From Apostichopus californicus (taxonomy: Eukaryota; Echinodermata; Holothuroidea; Aspidochirotida; Stichopodidae), in contig JAIPMN010000215.1 of the NCBI GenBank assembly GCA_020650975.1, positions 1 through 61,097 on the forward strand: a stretch of DNA of 61,097 bases, read 5' to 3'. Shown piece by piece: positions 1-61,097 of the stretch (position 1 is the first letter of the stretch; every line of letters starts with the position of its first letter). The notes under the pieces were generated by a model. That model was not told where the DNA came from and did no database searches. It saw only the letters and a program-made list of their open reading frames with translations. Position numbers and translations under genes: made by a program.

Positions 1-58281
<58,281 letters not shown>

Positions 58282-59190
58282 TTACAAACTGCACGCAACT
58301 TTGCATAGAACCGTGCAAGTCAAAGACACCAAGGAGCGTGCAGGCTATCAACTCGTTTCAGCAAAATGACGATTTCGTGGCTTCGGCTTTACGTTTATCG
58401 TACTATGCTGAAAGTACAGTAGTTGCAACCGACAGCCGATCCCCGGAGGATATAATGATGCAAATATATAGAGGCTATTCTATGGAAATAAAATTAAACA
58501 AATAGTCGGTTTCATATTTTAGCATATATTAATTATCAAACTGTGTAAATAACGCTACATACCACTGACATATGAATTTTCAATTTTGAACTCCGATTTA
58601 TTCGTAAAGTTGAACCAAAGTTAACCCTTAGGAAATTTACCTCGTCCGGAAGCTACAGCATTATGGTACAAGCAATTATTATGGGGAAGATTCCCCTTCC
58701 ACGTTTCACTTTGGGACTCAAATTGCATTGAATTTTCAGTTATAATACTAACGCTTTACCAAGTGTTATATGAGGGACATTTACATCAGTAGTGTCTCAC
58801 CTTTCCAAACCCCTCCGACCCCCCCCCCTTTCACCACGAACACCCGCAGTCAAACACAGGTAGGACCTACACATATAACAGAAATGCATGATACTGCAGG
58901 TGGAAAAATGGCAGAGTTGAAGTTGGGTATCCACGTATTTGCTTTACATCTAGTAAGAAGTCTTTGTGTAAAGAACATAGCACCGACTTTTTGTAATAAT
59001 TGAATTAGCTGATAGTAAATAATTACGGAAAGCTGGGCCATGTCCCCCCCCCCCCTCCCTTGTGCCCATTTTCGTTCATAAGAAGTATCCATATTTGCAA
59101 TGAAAAAGTGCCCTTTAGTTTTTAATCTCATCGCTCCCATAGGGAGGATGAGATATTGTAGTTCCTTTGCCAATTGTTAATGCAATTGAC

Positions 59191-59610
59191 ATGGAACCTT
59201 CACAGGTACAATGCAATGTCAAGATCAATCTAAATATGTGGTTGCCATGGGAGCCGAGGTCAAAGTTCATGTGGTTAAAGTTCAAATGTATTTTTTAAGC
59301 GCAACGTTGTATCAAAAACTTCTCCTCAACGGCTGGGTCGATTTTCTTCAAACTTGGTGGGAAGAAACCCGATGGTGACCCCTTGTGTCTCGCAGGCCCT
59401 TTGAACCAAAGGTCAGAGATCAAAGGTCAAATTTAGTGCAAATCGAGTTTTTGCTATAACTCCAAGGGGAAACATTGAACTGAAATGGAACCTTCACAGG
59501 TATCATCCATGGCAATGCCAAATTCTATCAAAATATGTGGTTGCCATTTGAATCGATGTTAGGATTCACATGGTTAAATGACAAATGTATATTTTATACC
59601 GGTACCCAGT
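59191..59610. repeat. dispersed repeat, about 293-bp unit, one full and one partial copy
   Basis: ATGGAACCTTCACAGGTA occurs at 59191 and 59484, followed in both by ATATGTGGTTGCCAT and CATGGTTAAA. Between them is CTCAACGGCTGGGTCGATTT, followed by TCTTCAAACTTGG, which I recall as common in marine invertebrate repeats. Confidence 0.75.
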
Positions 59611-60998
59611 CCTAAGTTATAGGCCTAGTGAAAATGAGGAGCATAAACCTAGCATATACTAAACCTATATCTTGCTTATGCTGCACTAGCCTGAACTAAT
59701 TATGTAAGGATGGGGAAATTATTAATTGAATTAGGCTACAAAGTACAATCATTTGCCTGGCCTGGTACAGTTATGTGCCAAAACTAGGCTTAATTATTGT
59801 ATATTATATTACCGGCTTAGTTACCCCCAATGTAGCCTAATTCATGAATTTCCAATTTGAGGCCAGAAAAGATCAAGCCGCTTGTGCAAAAAACTCTCGA
59901 GCCCTGGGCTAGCTTACATATATGGCAGTTTTAGGGCGTTGCATTCCATGAAGACTAAACAAAATAACCACTCTTCATCATGTGGGAAATTGCGAAGAAA
60001 CGTAAGTTTCGGACCTTGGGCTTGGTTAGAGGTGTCATGAGCATGTAGGATTGCATGGGCCCTCCCCCTGCTACTTCATTTACCCTAAAGCATATTATTG
60101 AAGCTTAATACCATGTTTTCCCGTGCCTCAGGCTCAGGTCCCGCTGGGCTGCCCCTTCCCCTAATTCGTCAGGCCTGAATTTCGTAACTAGCTAAGCGTC
60201 AAATTAATTAATTTGTGCTTTTAGCATGAACGTTTAACTTCAACAGGAAAATGGTGAGGACTTCGTTTCAGTCTGTTCATATCTGTCCGGCAACGCTGTC
60301 GCTGGTCCATGCTTATTTTGCCACTGAAAAGTGGAATGAATGACTCTGCATGGTTGAGGGCCTGCTATGATAACTTCTTCGACTTGACCAACCCACCCTA
60401 ACCATATCTGCTGGTCAAAATATATGTGGAGCTTACAGCACATATTTTGTCAATCGTGAGACAACTGACTTGAATCCTGCTGCTCTTGCGAAAAACCCCG
60501 GTTTTCTCAACAACAGCAACAAAAAATTAAATTTCCTACAAGCTAAGTCCGCAACTAAGCTAACTGACACACAATGCCAAGTTTTCCGTGCATTCCCAAT
60601 TTGCGCTCATTTCCCTCCAGCTGTTGAAATGAAGGATCCGCTGGTGATTCCAACGATGTTCAATTTTTCTCTCGAAAACATGGCAGCATTTATTTCTTTA
60701 ATTAGTGGTTTTCATTAATAAATTAATTGCCCTCTCAAAACTTATGTCAGTAATAATCTCAGTATCTTGTTCTCCAACTTGAAAAAATGCAGGTTGAAGA
60801 AAAACCGCAAAGCGCCCTCTTTATGAAAACCGTACGGCGCTTTATATGAAGTATTTTCTACAAGCGTCAGTGAAACATGGTTAGAATTGCACTTTGTGCG
60901 TAGTTTCCAAACATTGCTCATATCACTTTCTTTGTGCCTCACTGAAAAAAAACCTTCCTTTGGTTCAAACATTACAATAATATTTCAGAACATTTACC

Positions 60999-61097
60999 CT
61001 GCAGGGGCGTATCCAGGGGGGCGCAACAGGCGCGCGCCCCCCCTATTGGCCGTCACCAAAAAAAAAAAAAAAAAATTAGCAAAAAAAAAAAAAAAAA
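60999..61097. mobile_element. possible DNA-transposon end cut by the window edge
   Basis: CAGGGGCGTATCCAGGGGGG resembles the terminal inverted repeats of hAT-like elements (CAGGGGCG...). It is followed by GC-rich then A-rich sequence. The partner end is outside the window. Confidence 0.5.

Noticed and set aside
59161..59270. AGGTCA-like strings upstream of the gene as hormone response elements
   Set aside because: They lie in a dispersed repeat and their spacing is not a standard direct or inverted repeat.
60470..60718. 82-codon plus-strand frame upstream of the gene
   Set aside because: No family resemblance and a non-ATG first codon; treated as chance.

Overview
The window is a stretch of an AT-rich animal genome taken up by one large, intron-rich gene on the minus strand. 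Conceptual splicing gives 26 coding exons that join in frame from an ATG at 58158 to an exon ending at 49. They encode 1571 residues of a protein of the EML5/EML6 class (long echinoderm microtubule-associated protein-like proteins made of three HELP + WD40 modules). From memory vertebrate EML6 has about 1,960 residues, so roughly 390 C-terminal codons should lie to the left of the window. The gene, the repeat types (tRNA-like SINEs, a LINE tail ending in ATT repeats, TTAA-flanked MITEs) and the base composition suggest a marine invertebrate deuterostome. An echinoderm is my best guess; the species cannot be read from the sequence.

Layout from the 5' end of the gene (right) to the left: 58159-61097 is upstream sequence with a diverged two-copy repeat and a possible transposon end. 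Exon 1 (first HELP motif) is followed by a 6.1-kb intron 1 and a 20.7-kb intron 2. Exons 3-10 complete the first WD40 module and enter an acidic linker that runs on into exon 11. Exons 11-21 carry the second HELP-WD40 module, exons 21-23 a second acidic linker, and exons 24-26 the start of the third module. Every junction uses AG acceptors and GT donors (most are GTAAGN or GTGAGN), and the phase is consistent at all 25 junctions.

No second host gene was found. The only other coding-like segment is a GC-rich, 171-codon plus-strand ORF in intron 4 with a cysteine/histidine-rich N-terminus, which looks like the start of a retrotransposon Gag-type ORF1, possibly DIRS-like.

The introns hold most of the novelty. 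There is a dispersed family whose right end always contains ACAGGTAA(G), a consensus splice donor on the strand opposite to the gene; one copy has inverted termini. There are several MITEs with clear terminal inverted repeats, including two TTAA-flanked families and one nested insertion. Many minisatellites are present, one of which contributes bases to the exon 24 donor. There are decayed tandem copies of the exon 15 / intron 15 boundary, a nearly exact 407-bp tandem duplication, a five-unit array rich in TGACCT, and an assembly gap of ten Ns flanked by a near-identical duplicate that is probably an artefact.
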